This document shows, in pieces, positions 35,198 through 43,410 of a stretch of 61,721 nt of DNA. The number at the start of each line of letters is the position of its first letter. The stretch's first letter is position 1. The DNA comes from Oceanobacillus alkalisoli (lineage in GTDB: Bacteria; Bacillota; Bacilli; Bacillales; Amphibacillaceae): contig NZ_JAKGBW010000022.1 of assembly GCF_021556485.1 (NCBI RefSeq), forward strand, positions 1 to 61,721, in the 5' to 3' direction. The notes under the pieces were generated by a model. The model was not told the DNA's origin. It saw only the letters and a program-made list of their open reading frames with translations, and did no database searches. A program made the translations under genes and the position numbers.

Positions 35198-35548
35198 ATG
35201 GTATTTTTCTGGGCATTTGTTATTGGTGGCCTTATTTGTGTAATTGGACAAATCATGTTCGATGTATTCAAACTCAGTCCCGCTCACACCCTGACCATTC
35301 TCGTCATCTCAGGTGCTATCCTTGATGGGTTTGGTCTATATGAACCGTTAATTGATTTTGCTGGAGCAGGAGCGACAGTTCCGATTACAAGCTTTGGAAA
35401 CTCATTAGTCCACGGGGCATTAGCTGAAGCTGAGAAACACGGATTGATTGGCGTCGTTACCGGCATGTTTGAAGTAACGAGCGCTGGTATTTCAGCCGCA
35501 ATTATTTTCGGTGTGCTTGGTGCTATTCTCTTTAAGCCAAAAGCATAG
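35198..35548 (+). CDS. spoVAE: Stage V sporulation protein AE (AEb type)
   Basis: This 116-residue membrane protein has three to four helices and is homologous to SpoVAC in the [20 protein letters not shown] segment near residues 50-70. It matches SpoVAEb. It completes a three-gene spoVA unit; spoVAA, spoVAB, spoVAEa and spoVAF are not present here, so this resembles the supplementary spoVA2-type set rather than the full operon. Confidence 0.93.
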   Translation: MVFFWAFVIGGLICVIGQIMFDVFKLSPAHTLTILVISGAILDGFGLYEPLIDFAGAGATVPITSFGNSLVHGALAEAEKHGLIGVVTGMFEVTSAGISAAIIFGVLGAILFKPKA

Positions 35549-35614
35549 TATTTTTAGCGATGCAGTTCTTTCACTCATGTTATAATAAGAAATTATAATA
35601 AGAGGAGAAAGTTA

Positions 35615-36133
35615 ATGCAGAAAAGAACGGTAACAACCATACTCACAGTCCTAATACTCGCTGTTATTTATTTCTTTTTCCAAGAAGATGAAGGGGCTAA
35701 TGCTACATTCTTGCGAGTGGTAGATGGAGACACGTTCCTAGCCGAAATTGACGGTGAAGAAGAATATGTCCGCTTACTGCTTGTTGATACTCCCGAACTG
35801 GATCACAAAGCAGGAAACCATCAGCCCTTTGCAGAAGAGGCGAGTGCACGGATGGCGGATTCCTTCGACAAATTTGATCCAATCTTTTTAGAATACGGGA
35901 CAGATGAACGTGATCGCTATGACCGAGTATTAGCCTATCTTTACACAAAAGATGATGAGCTATTCAATGAGCTTTTAATTAAGGAAGGATTAGCTAGAGT
36001 CGCCTATGTTTTCCCACCAAATGATAAATATGCTTCTGATTTTTATAAAGCTGAGTCAGAAGCTCGAAATAAAAAAATCGGTGTTTGGAGTATCCCTAAT
36101 TATGTTACAAACAGAGGCTTTCAAATACAGTAA
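35615..36133 (+). CDS. Membrane-anchored or secreted thermonuclease (SNase family)
   Basis: The 172 residues consist of an N-terminal hydrophobic segment (about 6-22, no lipobox) and a staphylococcal-nuclease domain. Catalytic elements are VVDGDTF (Ca-binding Asp), VRLLLVDTPE (Arg and Asp) and GTDERDRYDRVLAYLY (second catalytic Arg). It degrades extracellular DNA and RNA. The ribosome binding site AGAGGAG precedes the ATG. It resembles B. subtilis YncB/NucB-type SNase proteins. Confidence 0.92.
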   Translation: MQKRTVTTILTVLILAVIYFFFQEDEGANATFLRVVDGDTFLAEIDGEEEYVRLLLVDTPELDHKAGNHQPFAEEASARMADSFDKFDPIFLEYGTDERDRYDRVLAYLYTKDDELFNELLIKEGLARVAYVFPPNDKYASDFYKAESEARNKKIGVWSIPNYVTNRGFQIQ

Positions 36134-36171
36134 AAAAATAGGACTAGGAAAAACTCCCAGTCCTATTTTTT
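36133..36171. terminator. Bidirectional terminator after the thermonuclease gene
   Basis: A perfect 13-bp stem (AAAAAATAGGACT at 36133-36145, AGTCCTATTTTTT at 36159-36171) overlaps the stop codons of both convergent genes. Confidence 0.9.
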
Positions 36172-37150
36172 ATTCTGTTAATAAAGCGATTTTACCAAAC
36201 TGGCTGTTCTCCTCCAGGTGGTCGAATGCTTGCTGGGCGTCATCAAGTGCAAAGGTTTTATCCATAACTGGTCTTATTTCATGTTTCTCCATATGGGCTA
36301 GTAACTGTTGAAGTTCTTCACGACTTCCCATCGTGGAGCCAAACAGTTTATATTGACCATAGAAGAAGGTCCGTAAGTTAAGATCTGCCTGATCTCCTGC
36401 TGTTGCTCCGTAAATAACAATTCTTCCGCCTTGTTTCAATACGTCCAACGAACGATTAAAGGTCGCTGCACCTACACTATCGATCACAAGATCAATCTGC
36501 TCGTTCTTCAACTCTTCCTTCCAGTCACTTTGCGTTCCAATCGCAAGATCCGCCCCAATCTCTTCTGCTTGTTTCAACTTTTCAGCACTTCTCGAAGTAA
36601 CAATCACACGAGCTCCAAGACTTTTTGCAAATTGGATGATATACGTGTTTACGCCACCGCTTGCTCCAGGTATAAAGACTGTTTCCCCTGCTTTAATATC
36701 TCCTTTTGTCACTAAGGCACGGTAGCCTGTCAAGGCAGCAAGTGCAAGAACGCCAGCTTCTTCCCATGTTAAGTAATCCGGTTTCTTTTCCGCTTGTTCT
36801 TCATTGATAACAATTTTTTCAGCAAATGTACCATGATCTGGCATGCCAAGGATATCGAATCCCTTTGGAGGTGCGTCACTATTTTCGTGCCAGTTTAGTG
36901 ACGGGTTGATGATGACTTCATCGCCTTCTTTAAAACGAGTAACAGCTGCTCCTACTGATTTAACGATCCCTGCGCCGTCAGAACCGAGGATGAGTGCTTC
37001 TTTATCGCTGCCTCTGCGGTTCGGTATATAGAGGTCTCTCCTGTTCAGACCCGCTGTTTTTAACTTAACGACTATTTCATTACTCTGTGGTTTTGGTTCT
37101 GGCATACTTTTTAGTTTCAATTCTCCATATTCTAAAACAAACGCCTTCAT
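36170..37150 (-). CDS. MDR-family zinc-independent alcohol dehydrogenase/quinone oxidoreductase
   Basis: This NADPH-dependent medium-chain dehydrogenase/reductase has about 326 residues. It has the GroES-like N-terminal domain (GLNRRDLYIPNRRG, LGSDGAGIVKSVG) and the nucleotide-binding loop GASGGVNTYIIQFAKSLGARVIVTSRS near residues 160-190. The structural zinc Cys loop is missing, which fits the quinone-oxidoreductase subgroup (YogA-like). The ATG at 37150 is chosen for GGGGAAG just upstream instead of an earlier ATG at 37168. Confidence 0.88.
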   Translation of the reverse strand: MKAFVLEYGELKLKSMPEPKPQSNEIVVKLKTAGLNRRDLYIPNRRGSDKEALILGSDGAGIVKSVGAAVTRFKEGDEVIINPSLNWHENSDAPPKGFDILGMPDHGTFAEKIVINEEQAEKKPDYLTWEEAGVLALAALTGYRALVTKGDIKAGETVFIPGASGGVNTYIIQFAKSLGARVIVTSRSAEKLKQAEEIGADLAIGTQSDWKEELKNEQIDLVIDSVGAATFNRSLDVLKQGGRIVIYGATAGDQADLNLRTFFYGQYKLFGSTMGSREELQQLLAHMEKHEIRPVMDKTFALDDAQQAFDHLEENSQFGKIALLTE

Positions 37151-37307
37151 ACCCACTTCCCCTTTCATATGTACTTTTATATTTATTCAGACAATTATCT
37201 TCTATTATCGGCGACTTTGAGCGAATTATCAACCAGAACGAATTGATTCCTATTTATCATATTGCAGCCGGAAAGAATTATGTATTCACTATGAAACAGT
37301 TAATTTA

Positions 37308-37341
37308 AAAAAATCTCTCCTTCATTCAGGAGAGATTTTTT
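37308..37341 (-). terminator. Terminator of thiT
   Basis: A perfect 14-bp stem (AAAAAATCTCTCCT at 37308-37321, AGGAGAGATTTTTT at 37328-37341) lies 30 bp after the thiT stop codon. The rest of the 37151-37372 interval shows nothing clear. Confidence 0.85.
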
Positions 37342-37372
37342 ACGATTGCAATGTAAGCGGATAGGTTGCAGT

Positions 37373-37951
37373 TTAGTTTGATGCCAGGTTGAGCAATGCA
37401 CGTGGTTGTTTATGAAATAAAAAGAATACAATCACTGTTGACAATACGAATGATGGGAACATGTAGGATGCATTATAGATTGTTGAATATACCCAAACGG
37501 ATTGTCCCTCGACCGCTGCTGAACCAAAAAATACTGCCCCGGCAACAACGTGCGCAAGGAAACGCAACACAGAACCGAGCAGTACACCCGCTGTTATATA
37601 TGTCAGATATACCTTGGTTCGCCCGTCCCGTACCGCTTCTTGAACTTGCCTTGCGAACAAACCGGCAAATCCGATCACTGTAAAGGCGAGTGCATAATCA
37701 ATGAATCCTTGGAGCGGCGTCAGAATATATGCGTTCCCCGTTGCGATCTGCAACATTCCCCAGAGGAAACCGGATACTAAACCTCCTTTTAACCCCCAAC
37801 GCAGTGCTACAATGAACACTGGGATCATTGCAAAGGAAACCGAACCGCCTTGTGCCCAGATTTTAAATGATATTGGTAAAATATCTAATAGCAAGGCTAA
37901 CGCAGTGAAGATTGACACTTCAATTAAAAACAATAGTTTATTAGATTTCAT
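37373..37951 (-). CDS. thiT: Energy-coupling factor thiamine transporter S component
   Basis: This 192-residue membrane protein has six predicted helices and matches ThiT/YuaJ, the thiamine-binding S component that uses a shared ECF ATPase module. The family block ALRWGLKGGLVSGFLWGMLQIATGNAY near residues 48-75 and the C-terminal YNASYMFPSFVLS contribute to the thiamine pocket. A TPP riboswitch precedes the gene, which independently supports the assignment. Confidence 0.95.
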   Translation of the reverse strand: MKSNKLLFLIEVSIFTALALLLDILPISFKIWAQGGSVSFAMIPVFIVALRWGLKGGLVSGFLWGMLQIATGNAYILTPLQGFIDYALAFTVIGFAGLFARQVQEAVRDGRTKVYLTYITAGVLLGSVLRFLAHVVAGAVFFGSAAVEGQSVWVYSTIYNASYMFPSFVLSTVIVFFLFHKQPRALLNLASN

Positions 37952-37990
37952 TCGTTATAACTCCCCTTTTATAAGCTATTTTAAATACAA

Positions 37991-38045
37991 AAAAAGCAAT
38001 GCCAAGGGAAGGTTCCTGATGGGGAATCCGCTCACATTGCTTTTT
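37991..38045 (-). terminator. Riboswitch-controlled terminator before thiT
   Basis: AAAAAGCAATG (37991-38001) pairs with CATTGCTTTTT (38035-38045), and on the minus strand the hairpin ends in a T-run. It lies between the TPP aptamer and the thiT start, the expected place for an expression platform that ends transcription when TPP is bound. Confidence 0.85.
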
Positions 38046-38056
38046 ATCCATCAAAA

Positions 38057-38150
38057 GACCATCATCCCTACGCTAGTACTAACTTAACAGGTTCAAAGGG
38101 TCTGAGCAATCCTCCGTTGCTCACTCTCAGCTACAAGCTCCCCCTGTTGG
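38057..38150 (-). ncRNA. TPP (THI element) riboswitch
   Basis: Read on the minus strand, the conserved landmarks occur in order: AGGGGGAGC, GCTGAGAGT, GACCCTTTGAACCTGTTA and CTAGCGTAGGGATGATGG. These are the pyrimidine-sensor and pyrophosphate-sensor helices of the thiamine pyrophosphate aptamer. It controls thiT through the terminator just downstream. Confidence 0.96.
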
Positions 38151-38178
38151 CTTTTTCTATGCTTTTTTCGTTAAACCT

Positions 38179-38207
38179 ATTATAACTAATGTACAGTTAT
38201 AAAACAA
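38179..38207 (-). promoter_or_regulatory. Sigma-A promoter of the thiT leader
   Basis: TTGTTT (38202-38207) and a consensus TATAAT (38179-38184) on the minus strand are separated by 17 bp. Transcription would begin about 20 nt before the riboswitch. Confidence 0.75.
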
Positions 38208-38209
38208 AT

Positions 38210-39976
38210 TTACAGTTTAAGAAACGCTTCTACGTCCTCGATGCAAAGCTCGATTGCACCTTCCCAGAAATCCGGTTTTGTAAGATCAATCTGTAAATGC
38301 TTCATCGCAAGTTCTTCCACAGACATCCGGCCTGTATCTTCCAGTAATGCAATATAGTCATCTTCAAAGCCCTCTCCCTGCTCTTTTGCACGGGCATAGA
38401 TGCCGAGGCTGAATAAATAGCCAAATGTATAAGGGAAATTATAAAATGGCGTCCCTGTAATATGAAAATGCAGTTTGGATGCCCAGAAATAAGGGTCATA
38501 TTCATTGAGTGAATCTTGATAAGCTTCTTTCTGTGCCTCCACCATCAATTCATTCAATTTTGCCGGAGAGACAAAACCTTTTTCTCTTTCCTTATAAAAA
38601 TTCAATTCAAAAATAAACCGAGCATGGATATTCATAAAGAAAGCGACACTACGACTGACCTTTTCTTCTAATAAAGCCTTTTTCTCTTCTGTCGTTTCCG
38701 CCTGTTCGACTGCTGCATCCGCAACAATCATTTCCGCAAATGTAGAAGCCGTCTCAGCCACGTTCATTGCATAACGCTGATTAAGGCCATGAATGTCATT
38801 CATTATGTGCTGATGATAAGCGTGACCAAGTTCATGGGCTAACGTAGCAATATTTGATGCAGTCCCGGAATACGTCATAAAAATTCTCGTTTCTTTACTA
38901 TCCGGAAAGCTTGTACAAAAACCGCCAGGACGTTTGCCAGGCCGGTCTTCCGCTTCAATCCATCGTTTTTCAAAAGCTTGCTCAGCAAAATCCGCCATCT
39001 TTGGACTGAAAGAACGGAATTGCTCAATGATAAAGTTTGCACCTTCTGTATAACTCACCTTTTTAACATTGTCAGTAATAGGAGCGTCGACATCATAGAA
39101 GCTTAACTTATCTAGATGCAATTGTTCTGCTTTCTTATTTAAATAAGTTACAAAAGGTTGTTTATTATTAGCTATTGCTGTCCACATTGCATCTAATGTT
39201 TCCTGTTTCATTCGGTTCATACTCAGTGGTTCTTTTAATACATTTTCCCAGTTCCGGTGCTTATACATTTGCAGCCTGAAACCAGCTAAATGATTCAATG
39301 TTTGTGCAAATAAGGATGCTTGTTCTTTCCATTCGTCGTTTAACTGATCAAAAACTTGCTTTCTAGTTGCTCGTTTGCTTGAATTTAGCAGATTCGAGGC
39401 TTGGCCAATCGAATACTCTTCCCCTTCAATTTCTACCTTCATATTTCCTACAATCGTACTATACATTTGATTCCATGCATGATAACCATCGACAGCAAGG
39501 TCATTAATTAGTACTTCTTGCTCCACAGCAAGTAAGTCCTGTGCTTTATTCCGGTATTCCGTTAATACATATCCTATATCTAGCAAGGCTTCATGCTGAA
39601 TCGTTGCCTGCCATTCGGTTTCTGGAACTTCCGCAAGTTTCTGCATAAAGGTTGTCAGCACTCCATTAAACGAAGCGGAAAGTGCGCTGCATTCTGCAAC
39701 AAGTGTATGAGCCCCTTCATCCATTACGTCTTGGGCGCTTAAACAACTAACGAATGCCCCCGCCTCACGAATCTTGAACAACGTCTCTTCCAATTCTTTT
39801 ATAAACTCGGTAAGCGTAGCGGAAAATATATCTGACTTCGCTTCCAATGTAATGAATTGCTCTTCTAATTGTTTAATCTCCGTTTGTATTTGGTTAAGAT
39901 AATTTCTAAATTCCTGTGACGCACTTCCACCTGTAAATAATGAATCCAAATCCCAAGTTGGATTATATTCTTTCAT
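38210..39976 (-). CDS. pepF: M3 family oligoendopeptidase (PepF type)
   Basis: This cytoplasmic zinc metallopeptidase of about 588 residues cleaves oligopeptides of roughly 7-17 residues. The zinc site HELGHAYHQH lies near residue 380, with the second glutamate region (AMNVAETASTFAEMIVADA) about 28 residues later, as in M3B enzymes. The ATG at 39976 is chosen for AAGGAGG 6 bp upstream; the 23-codon upstream extension has no ribosome binding site. The gene appears monocistronic. The length matches the YjbG/PepF group. Confidence 0.92.
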   Translation of the reverse strand: MKEYNPTWDLDSLFTGGSASQEFRNYLNQIQTEIKQLEEQFITLEAKSDIFSATLTEFIKELEETLFKIREAGAFVSCLSAQDVMDEGAHTLVAECSALSASFNGVLTTFMQKLAEVPETEWQATIQHEALLDIGYVLTEYRNKAQDLLAVEQEVLINDLAVDGYHAWNQMYSTIVGNMKVEIEGEEYSIGQASNLLNSSKRATRKQVFDQLNDEWKEQASLFAQTLNHLAGFRLQMYKHRNWENVLKEPLSMNRMKQETLDAMWTAIANNKQPFVTYLNKKAEQLHLDKLSFYDVDAPITDNVKKVSYTEGANFIIEQFRSFSPKMADFAEQAFEKRWIEAEDRPGKRPGGFCTSFPDSKETRIFMTYSGTASNIATLAHELGHAYHQHIMNDIHGLNQRYAMNVAETASTFAEMIVADAAVEQAETTEEKKALLEEKVSRSVAFFMNIHARFIFELNFYKEREKGFVSPAKLNELMVEAQKEAYQDSLNEYDPYFWASKLHFHITGTPFYNFPYTFGYLFSLGIYARAKEQGEGFEDDYIALLEDTGRMSVEELAMKHLQIDLTKPDFWEGAIELCIEDVEAFLKL

Positions 39977-40151
39977 TTCGATCCTCCTTAATCTCCCCCT
40001 CTCATTGTATCGAACTATCTGAAGAATTTCATTTTTTAAATCCATTTAAACAGAATACACGTTTGAGATGACCTACTTAGTGGTATTTAAATTTATAATG
40101 GACTCGTTTTGTTAATTTATATTTAAATAAGTATTATTTAATTAAGAGCTA

Positions 40152-40180
40152 TTGACATTACCGATTTATTAATATATACT
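40152..40180 (+). promoter_or_regulatory. Sigma-A promoter of the YceI gene
   Basis: A consensus TTGACA (40152-40157) and TATACT (40175-40180) are separated by 17 bp. The predicted start site is about 50 nt before the ATG. Confidence 0.8.
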
Positions 40181-40236
40181 AGGTAACAGAAAGTAAGTAT
40201 TGAAGAGTGCTTAATAATATTTGGAGGGATTTTCTA

Positions 40237-40770
40237 ATGACAAGAGAAAAATGGACAGTAGACTTAGCGCATAGTGAAGTAGGTTTTTCAGTTAAACACA
40301 TGATGATTTCTAGAGCAAAAGGGACATTCGACAAGTTTGATACAGTGATTGAAGCGAATGTGGAAGACCTTACCGATTCTAAAATTGAAGTAACGATTGA
40401 TGCTGCAAGTGTAAACACACGTAACGAAGACCGTGATAACCACCTTCGTTCCGCAGACTTCTTTGATGTAGAGAATCATCCGACACTTACATTTGTTTCA
40501 ACGGATGTGAAAAGCAAAGGAAATAACGAGTATGATGTAATTGGCGATTTAACAATTAACGGAAATACAAATCAAGTTACATTAGACGTTACATTCGAAG
40601 GGCAAAGTAAAGATCCGATGAGCGGTTCAACAGTTGCCGGCTTTAGCGGTGAAACAAAAATCAGCCGTAAAGAATTCGGACTTACTTGGAATGCTGCAGT
40701 TGAAACAGGTGGCGTCCTCGTATCCGACGAAGTTAAAATTCATTTCGAACTAGAACTTCATAAAGCTTAA
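40237..40770 (+). CDS. YceI family lipid-binding protein
   Basis: This 177-residue lipocalin-like beta-barrel protein of the YceI family lacks a signal peptide, so it is cytoplasmic here, unlike E. coli YceI. The family blocks are WTVDLAHSEVGFSVKHMMISRAKGTF at the N-terminus, NHLRSADFFDVENHPTLTF near residue 66 and SRKEFGLTWNA near 147. Members bind isoprenoids or other amphiphiles. The ATG at 40237 is preceded by GGAGGG; a strong promoter and a terminator frame the gene. Confidence 0.93.
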   Translation: MTREKWTVDLAHSEVGFSVKHMMISRAKGTFDKFDTVIEANVEDLTDSKIEVTIDAASVNTRNEDRDNHLRSADFFDVENHPTLTFVSTDVKSKGNNEYDVIGDLTINGNTNQVTLDVTFEGQSKDPMSGSTVAGFSGETKISRKEFGLTWNAAVETGGVLVSDEVKIHFELELHKA

Positions 40771-40782
40771 GGATAAACGAAA

Positions 40783-40823
40783 TAAAAGCAGTATCCCTTT
40801 AACTTAGGGACACTGCTTTTATT
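40783..40823. terminator. Terminator between the YceI and vanW-like genes
   Basis: AAAAGCAGT and TCCCT on the left pair with AGGGA and CACTGCTTTT on the right (about 40783-40820), with a one-base bulge and a T-rich end. It serves two convergent genes. Confidence 0.8.
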
Positions 40824-41691
40824 TTGCTTGGAAATATTCTACTGTTTCTGATGAAAATACCCCTACCGTTAAACTGCCACTTCCAGCGTTAGCGGTAAGA
40901 ACAATCGGTTCATTGTATAAGTTTTTAAATGTGAAATCTGGCCCCCACCAGCTTACGGTTGCATCTCTTCCCGGTGGTACATATGGTACGGAGCGGCTAT
41001 GCGTATACCTTTCAATCATTTGAATACCGCGCAAATCAACTGCGTTAAAAATCGTTGAAGATAATTGACAAATACCACCACCAATATCTTCCGAAAACTC
41101 CCCTTTTACAATAACAGGTGCCCGCTGGTATCCTTTCTCTTCTGTCCGTTCACCAACAATATCATTAAAGGAAAACACCTCACCAGGAAAAATAACCGTG
41201 CCATGCACAGCTTTTGCAGAAAGGTTAATATTCTTCGTCCGTTCTTTGTTTGCGGAATTATAGTAAGTCGTATAAGAGCCAAGACGTTTTTGAATAATTT
41301 CTTGCATCATTTCCTGATCTACCCTTGGCTGAACTGCTTTCGTCGGAATTTCAACCGCCCGATCCTCTCCAGTGTAAAAGGCATTTAAAAAAGAAGTAGT
41401 AAAACCATTTCGGTCCAACGTTTTTCCAGGCTGCTCCTCCATAATTTCAAAACCATTGCCGAGCGTTGCGTTAATGGGAGGTACTGTAACTTGTTCTTCC
41501 AATTGATCCATTAATTCGTCCAGCTTTTTCCAATCTACAAATCCATGCTCCCAGTCAGACAGCGAATAAGATTTAAGTTCGTCTCTCTGTAGAGCAATTT
41601 CATCATCTTCATCTGCAGAGACAATTTCTGTTGACAAGAGAAACAATAACAGAGTGAGCGTGAACACAAAATTTAATACATTACGGCGCAA
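40819..41691 (-). CDS. VanW family protein
   Basis: This exported protein of about 290 residues has an N-terminal signal/anchor (LNFVFTLTLLLFLLSTEIVSA) followed by a VanW domain. The hallmark is FPGEVFSFNDIVGERTEEKGYQRAPVIVKG near residues 165-195 and GGGICQLSSTIFNAV near 205. VanW proteins occur in some vancomycin-resistance clusters, but most, like this one, are chromosomal with unknown wall-related function; no van genes are nearby. A TTG start at 41691 is preferred, with AGAGGTG 6 bp upstream. Confidence 0.88.
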   Translation of the reverse strand: MRRNVLNFVFTLTLLLFLLSTEIVSADEDDEIALQRDELKSYSLSDWEHGFVDWKKLDELMDQLEEQVTVPPINATLGNGFEIMEEQPGKTLDRNGFTTSFLNAFYTGEDRAVEIPTKAVQPRVDQEMMQEIIQKRLGSYTTYYNSANKERTKNINLSAKAVHGTVIFPGEVFSFNDIVGERTEEKGYQRAPVIVKGEFSEDIGGGICQLSSTIFNAVDLRGIQMIERYTHSRSVPYVPPGRDATVSWWGPDFTFKNLYNEPIVLTANAGSGSLTVGVFSSETVEYFQAK

Positions 41692-41742
41692 CTTTATCAC
41701 CTCTGTTATAATATGGCTCAACGAGAGACATTACATACGATA

Positions 41743-41786
41743 AATCAGAAAGCCACTCAGTTTATAAACTGGGTGGCTTTCTGATT
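41743..41786 (-). terminator. Terminator of the 32-codon gene
   Basis: An 18-bp stem with one wobble (41743-41760 with 41769-41786, core AATCAGAAAGCCAC) lies between the small gene and the VanW gene on the minus strand. Confidence 0.8.
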
Positions 41787-41800
41787 GTTATTTTTATTTA

Positions 41801-41899
41801 TTAGCGGAAATCCCTTGAGTCTTCCAGGATATCACTTACTGCTCGGTAGCCTACAATTGCAGCTACAGTGAGCAACAAAATGCTGCAAAATCTTTTCAT
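41801..41899 (-). CDS. 32-residue single-pass membrane protein
   Basis: The ORF reads MKRFCSILLLTVAAIVGYR then AVSDILEDSRDFR: a short basic N-terminus, a hydrophobic helix and a charged tail. AAAGGGGTAG lies about 10 bp upstream and a terminator follows within 60 bp, so it appears to be a genuine small gene. No family is recognised. It follows ndh on the same strand and might share its transcript. Confidence 0.6.
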   Translation of the reverse strand: MKRFCSILLLTVAAIVGYRAVSDILEDSRDFR

Positions 41900-41951
41900 C
41901 GTTCATCTACCCCTTTTACCTTTTATAGTGGACTAATAGTAGAATTCCAAA

Positions 41952-43160
41952 TTAGAAAGGACGATATTTACCTTTTTTCAGCAATGCTTTCGGCCCGCCG
42001 ACTACTAAGAGTGTACGGTCGTCAACAACTTTCTTCATCGCAGCAGCTGGCTTCCCTTGCAATTTCACACCATTAAGGATATTTCCAATACCGTCGGAAA
42101 TTCCTAGTGATGCTACTGTACCTTTGTTATCAAAAACAAAGTCTGTTAATGGCAGGCCATATAATGCATTCTTGATATTAGCCGCTACATGGGCACCTTC
42201 CTGTGTTGCTAATTGACCAGTTGGTGGATATGGTTTTCCTGTTTCTTTATCCATTGTCCATGAGCAGTCACCAATAATAAATACATTCTCAGATCCTGGT
42301 AAGCGCAGGTCAGCGTCAACATTAACTTTGCCTCGGAATACTTCAAATCCGGATTTTCCAAGTACTGGACTTCCCATTACTCCTCCAGTCCAGACACTTG
42401 TACCAGCTTTAATTAATTCATTATCTTCTCCAACAATGAATCCTTCTTCTGTACATTCCGAAATAGCCGCACCGATTCTGAATTCAACACCGCGGTCTTC
42501 TAACGATTTCTTCGCATATGCTACAAGATCCTCTTCAAATACCGGTAAAATAGATGGTGCCGCTTCGACGTTAATAATGCGTGCCTTATTACGCGGGATA
42601 TCATATTTCTTGCAGAGTTCAGGAATCTTCTCGGCTAATTCACCAACAAATTCGATACCTGTAAATCCACCGCCACCAACAAGTACGGTTAAATCACTTT
42701 CATCCGTTGATTCTCCGCTGCTGTATTGTGCGAATTTATATTCAATATGCTCGCGAATAATGCGCGCACTGTCGATATCTTGAATGAAGAATGCATTATC
42801 TTCCATCCCTTTAATACCGAATGTATTCGTTACAAATCCTAATGCGAAAACAAGGTAATCGTATTCCACTTCACTGTTTTCCAGTACGACACGCTGGTCT
42901 TCTGTTTTAACTTCCACTACTGTATCGTAAATTAGACGAACACGTTTCGGATTAACCACATCAGAGATCATATAGCGAGCCTGGTTATGGTTAATTGTAC
43001 CTGCTGCAACTTCATGGAGCCATGTTGCCTCATAGTGATAGTTATGTTTGTTAATCAGTACAATTTCTGCTTCTTCAGGTGACAGTTTTTGAGCTAATTT
43101 TCTCGTAGCAGTAAGTCCTGCATAGCCTGCCCCCAAGACAACAATTTTGGGTTTGTTCAT
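41952..43160 (-). CDS. ndh: Type II NADH dehydrogenase
   Basis: This 402-residue FAD-containing NADH:menaquinone oxidoreductase transfers electrons without pumping protons. It has the FAD-binding GAGYAGLTATRKL at the N-terminus, the NADH-binding GGGGFTGIEFVGELAE near residue 165, and FIIGDCSW near 296 for the FAD pocket. A C-terminal amphipathic segment would bind the membrane. The start at ATG 43160 is chosen over a GTG at 43172 that overlaps the ribosome binding site. It resembles YumB/YjlD of B. subtilis. Confidence 0.93.
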   Translation of the reverse strand: MNKPKIVVLGAGYAGLTATRKLAQKLSPEEAEIVLINKHNYHYEATWLHEVAAGTINHNQARYMISDVVNPKRVRLIYDTVVEVKTEDQRVVLENSEVEYDYLVFALGFVTNTFGIKGMEDNAFFIQDIDSARIIREHIEYKFAQYSSGESTDESDLTVLVGGGGFTGIEFVGELAEKIPELCKKYDIPRNKARIINVEAAPSILPVFEEDLVAYAKKSLEDRGVEFRIGAAISECTEEGFIVGEDNELIKAGTSVWTGGVMGSPVLGKSGFEVFRGKVNVDADLRLPGSENVFIIGDCSWTMDKETGKPYPPTGQLATQEGAHVAANIKNALYGLPLTDFVFDNKGTVASLGISDGIGNILNGVKLQGKPAAAMKKVVDDRTLLVVGGPKALLKKGKYRPF

Positions 43161-43410
43161 TATAAACACCATCCCTTTTTTGTATTTTTTCTGTGATTAG
43201 TAAAAGCGCTATTTCTTTTTTAAGCATGATTATGTACAAAAAGAACGCTCGTACCAGTTAACTTTTAACCTACTTTATAATGATAGCAAACTTTACTTAA
43301 TTAAGCCATTAATGAAATCGTTTTTATTAAATTCAGAAAGGTCATTCTTTTGGCTACATATAACAGTTGAATAGGGATTTGTTCAGACAAATCCCTTCTT
43401 CCATTCCTTA

